Source: a bacterium UBA2214
GTDB taxonomy: Bacteria > Zhuqueibacterota > Zhuqueibacteria > Residuimicrobiales > Residuimicrobiaceae
Assembly (NCBI GenBank): GCA_002327255.1
Contig: DCUM01000020.1
Span: 45,643-52,770 of the forward strand
Direction of reading: 5' to 3'
Length of the DNA stretch: 7,128 bases
Made by a program: the position numbers and the translations under genes
Notes under the pieces: generated by a model
What the model was told of the DNA's origin: nothing
Seen by the model: only the letters and a program-made list of their open reading frames with translations
Database searches by the model: none
Shown: one piece after another, positions 5,610-7,128 of the stretch
Layout of the letters: every line of letters begins with the position of its first letter
How positions within the stretch are numbered: position 1 is the first letter of the stretch

Positions 5610-6178
5610 AGCGGTACGCTTTTTGCTTTCTCCTCGGCATCGCCGCGGCTTTGTCTCTGAACGAGCGCACCCATCTCATTCTTTTTCCCGCCGCCTTGCT
5701 GGCAGTCGCCATGGTGGAGCACCGCGCCTATCGCATCTTCAGACACTGGAAATTGTGGTTCTTCTTCATCTTCATCCTGCTGATCCCGGTCCTGCTGGTT
5801 CCTCCCAAAGATGCGGCGTGGCTGGGAGCGGCCTACAACAGCCGGATGCTGCGTCTCAACTTCATCATGGTGGAGCGCAGCGTGCTCATCATGCTCTCCA
5901 TCAGGCTCTTCACCACCCACATCTCGCTGGATCATCTCTCGCACGGCCTGACGCAAATCGGCCTGGTGCAGTTCGAGCGCGTCTTTCGTCTCGCCATGGA
6001 GCTGCTGCCGCAGATTCGCATGGCCGCCACCGACACTTTCAAGGAGCTGCCATTGAAAACATTGCTGAAACGCCCGACCCTGCTGCTGAATCTGGCGAGC
6101 CGGTTGGTGGCGCAGATCATCTTTCAGGCCCACCGGCAGGGTGCGGTCTCACGGACCGGGGAGGAAAACAATCCATGA
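5606..6178 (+). CDS. EcfT-like transmembrane protein of an ECF-type transporter
   Basis: Predicted 190-residue membrane protein. Hydrophobic segments lie near residues 5-18, 24-37, 49-65 and 92-103, followed by a mostly amphipathic C-terminal half. The stretch RSVLIMLSIRLFTTHISLDHL (91-111), then LTQIGL, then VFRLAMELLPQIRMA (126-140), follows the EcfT/CbiQ order of a conserved Arg, a TT before the coupling region, and a helix ending in a 'LP' turn. It is shorter than typical EcfT proteins (about 250 residues). The Ala-Arg-Gly motifs that normally dock onto the EcfA ATPases are not evident: the matching place reads AATDTFKEL. The start overlaps the stop of the S-like gene and its own stop overlaps the ATG of the NTPase gene, so all three form a tight operon. 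The EcfT relationship is by pattern, not by search. Confidence 0.65.
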   Translation: MKRYAFCFLLGIAAALSLNERTHLILFPAALLAVAMVEHRAYRIFRHWKLWFFFIFILLIPVLLVPPKDAAWLGAAYNSRMLRLNFIMVERSVLIMLSIRLFTTHISLDHLSHGLTQIGLVQFERVFRLAMELLPQIRMAATDTFKELPLKTLLKRPTLLLNLASRLVAQIIFQAHRQGAVSRTGEENNP

Positions 6179-6648
6179 ATCCGGGACGCATCGCCCTGGT
6201 GACGGGCCGCCCCAACAGCGGCAAGACGGCTTATTTGTCGGCCCTGTTGCAGCGCGCGCAGCGCCTTGGCAAAAGCACCGGCGGCGTCCTGAGTCATGGT
6301 CTGTGGATACACGGCGATAAGAGAGGTTTCGAAGTGGAGATCGTGGCCAGCGGAGAAAAGCATGTGCTCGCCGGCACAGACCTGCAGGGGACAGACACGC
6401 TCCGCTATGGCCGTTTTATTTTCGCTGCGCCTGTTTTCGAGAGAGCGGTTGAAGCGCTGCAAGAGAGCACCGGCAAAGAAGTCGTGGTGGTGGATGAATA
6501 CGGTCCGCTCGAACAGAGGGACGCCGGACTGTGGCCGGGCATCGCGCACCTGCTGCGCCATCACGACGGCTGCCTGCTGATCTCGGTGCGCCCGGCGCTG
6601 GTGCACGAGTTGGTGCAGCGCATCCGCACTGGCGGGCAAGCACCGTGA
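6175..6648 (+). CDS. THEP1-family nucleoside-triphosphatase-like P-loop protein
   Basis: Predicted 157-residue soluble NTPase. Walker A is GRPNSGKT (11-18); GGVLSHG (36-42) follows; GFEVEIVASGEKHVLAG (51-67) matches the THEP1 strand pair; YGRFIFAAPVFERAVEAL (78-95) is the family's 'GRY.F....FE.A' segment; Walker B is VVVVDEYGPLE (103-113, Asp107/Glu108), close to the THEP1 'DEIGPLE'; SVRPALVHELVQ (137-148) is the conserved end. There is no ABC signature (LSGGQ), so it is not an EcfA. Length is slightly below the usual ~175. The ATG at 6175 overlaps the preceding stop and follows GGGGAGG. THEP1 proteins hydrolyse NTPs in vitro, but their cellular roles are poorly known. Coupling to two membrane proteins suggests it powers or gates them, or processes the imported compound. 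Confidence 0.82.
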   Translation: MNPGRIALVTGRPNSGKTAYLSALLQRAQRLGKSTGGVLSHGLWIHGDKRGFEVEIVASGEKHVLAGTDLQGTDTLRYGRFIFAAPVFERAVEALQESTGKEVVVVDEYGPLEQRDAGLWPGIAHLLRHHDGCLLISVRPALVHELVQRIRTGGQAP

Positions 6649-6693
6649 TGCAAAATATTTCAGACGACAGGATGCGTGGCGACAGCCTGGATT

Positions 6694-7128
6694 TTACACC
6701 ATCTCCGCCAGCAACTTCAGATAATCGAGCAGCAGCCGCGTGATGAGGAAATTTTGCCGCACGTACTCGCGTCCCTTCTGCCCCATGGCCTCTGCCATTT
6801 CCGGCTCCTTCAGGCATTTCACCACCGCGCGGGCAAAACCCTCATTGTCTTTAGGCGCCACCAGAAAACCGGTCTCGCCGTCCTGAATCTGTAACGGAAT
6901 GCCACCCACATCAGACGCCACCACCGGCCGGCCTTTCCACAACGCCTCGGTCACCGTAAGCCCGAAACCCTCACGCAGGGATTTTTGAATCACCACAGAC
7001 GACTGACGCTGCAGCATGTTGACGAGAAAGTTGTTCTCCGTGGTCAGCAGAATGACATCGTGGTTGTGTAACAGGTTATTGGCCTGTTGTTCGACTTTGC
7101 GATAGATCTCTATGCCCTCCGGGTCATC
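6694..7128 (-). CDS. TreT-like family 4 glycosyltransferase, C-terminal part (partial at right edge)
   Basis: The last 144 residues of a GT4 glycosyltransferase; the frame is open through the window edge, so the start and probably 250 or more residues are outside. The visible part begins at DDPEG and includes VVIQKSLREGFGLTVTEALW (45-64), whose E53-x7-E61 pair is the nucleotide-sugar-binding motif of retaining GT4 enzymes, then GRPVVASDVGGIPLQI (66-81) and DGETGFLV (83-90). The run 'DDPEG ... QKS.REGFGLTVTEA.WKG.PV' is characteristic of trehalose synthase TreT, which joins a nucleotide-activated glucose to glucose to give trehalose. Trehalose synthesis is therefore the likely role; another GT4 specificity cannot be excluded without the N-terminal acceptor domain. 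It is convergent with the NTPase gene across 45 bases with no visible terminator. Confidence 0.85.
   Translation of the reverse strand, partial: DDPEGIEIYRKVEQQANNLLHNHDVILLTTENNFLVNMLQRQSSVVIQKSLREGFGLTVTEALWKGRPVVASDVGGIPLQIQDGETGFLVAPKDNEGFARAVVKCLKEPEMAEAMGQKGREYVRQNFLITRLLLDYLKLLAEMV

Noticed and set aside
5504..6133. 209-codon minus-strand open frame
   Set aside because: Antisense to the EcfT-like gene; the Gln/His/Glu-rich translation mirrors Leu codons.
5623..6174. 184-codon upstream extension of the THEP1-like NTPase
   Set aside because: It reads the EcfT-like gene out of frame; the NTPase fold begins right after the ATG at 6175, which has its own ribosome binding site.

Overview
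The window (7128 bases, moderately GC-rich with AT-rich intergenic stretches) reads as ordinary bacterial chromosome. It has seven protein-coding genes, one of them cut by the right edge, and no RNA gene, insertion sequence, CRISPR array or phage module that I can see. The mix of a secreted protein with the fibre-type C-terminus common in Bacteroidetes and relatives, corrinoid methyl transfer, and a TreT-like glycosyltransferase suggests a bacterium of the FCB group or a neighbouring uncultured phylum (for example a KSB1- or Calditrichota-like lineage). This placement is inference from protein style, not a marker gene.

Layout. (1) 80-1555, minus: a large secreted fibre- or adhesin-like protein. 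(2) 1556-1918: an AT-rich divergent intergenic region with a good minus-strand promoter, a weaker plus-strand promoter and a 7-bp operator-like dyad. (3) 1919-2791 and 3012-3677, plus: a pterin-binding methyltransferase (methyltetrahydrofolate:corrinoid type) followed by its probable partner, a small corrinoid protein with the B12-binding signature. The 220-base gap between them contains two hairpins. (4) 3678-3901: a convergent gap with a perfect 15-bp inverted repeat, a probable terminator. (5) 3902-4705, minus: a highly charged secreted protein of unknown function. (6) 4706-4976: a second divergent region with promoter and hairpin candidates. (7) 4977-6648, plus: three genes overlapping by 4 bases each. 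They encode a multi-pass membrane protein resembling an ECF-transporter S component, an EcfT-like membrane protein, and a THEP1-family P-loop NTPase. (8) 6694-7128, minus: the C-terminal third of a TreT-like family 4 glycosyltransferase, running off the window.

How they fit. The methyltransferase and corrinoid protein should act together, moving a methyl group from methyl-tetrahydropterin to protein-bound cob(I)amide, or the reverse. The final donor or acceptor enzyme is not in the window. The three-gene membrane operon looks like a vitamin or cofactor importer in which a THEP1-type NTPase stands where the usual EcfA ATPases would be. This is the most unusual arrangement here. Its nearness to a B12-dependent pathway makes cobalamin or a related cofactor one possible substrate, but nothing in the sequence proves it.
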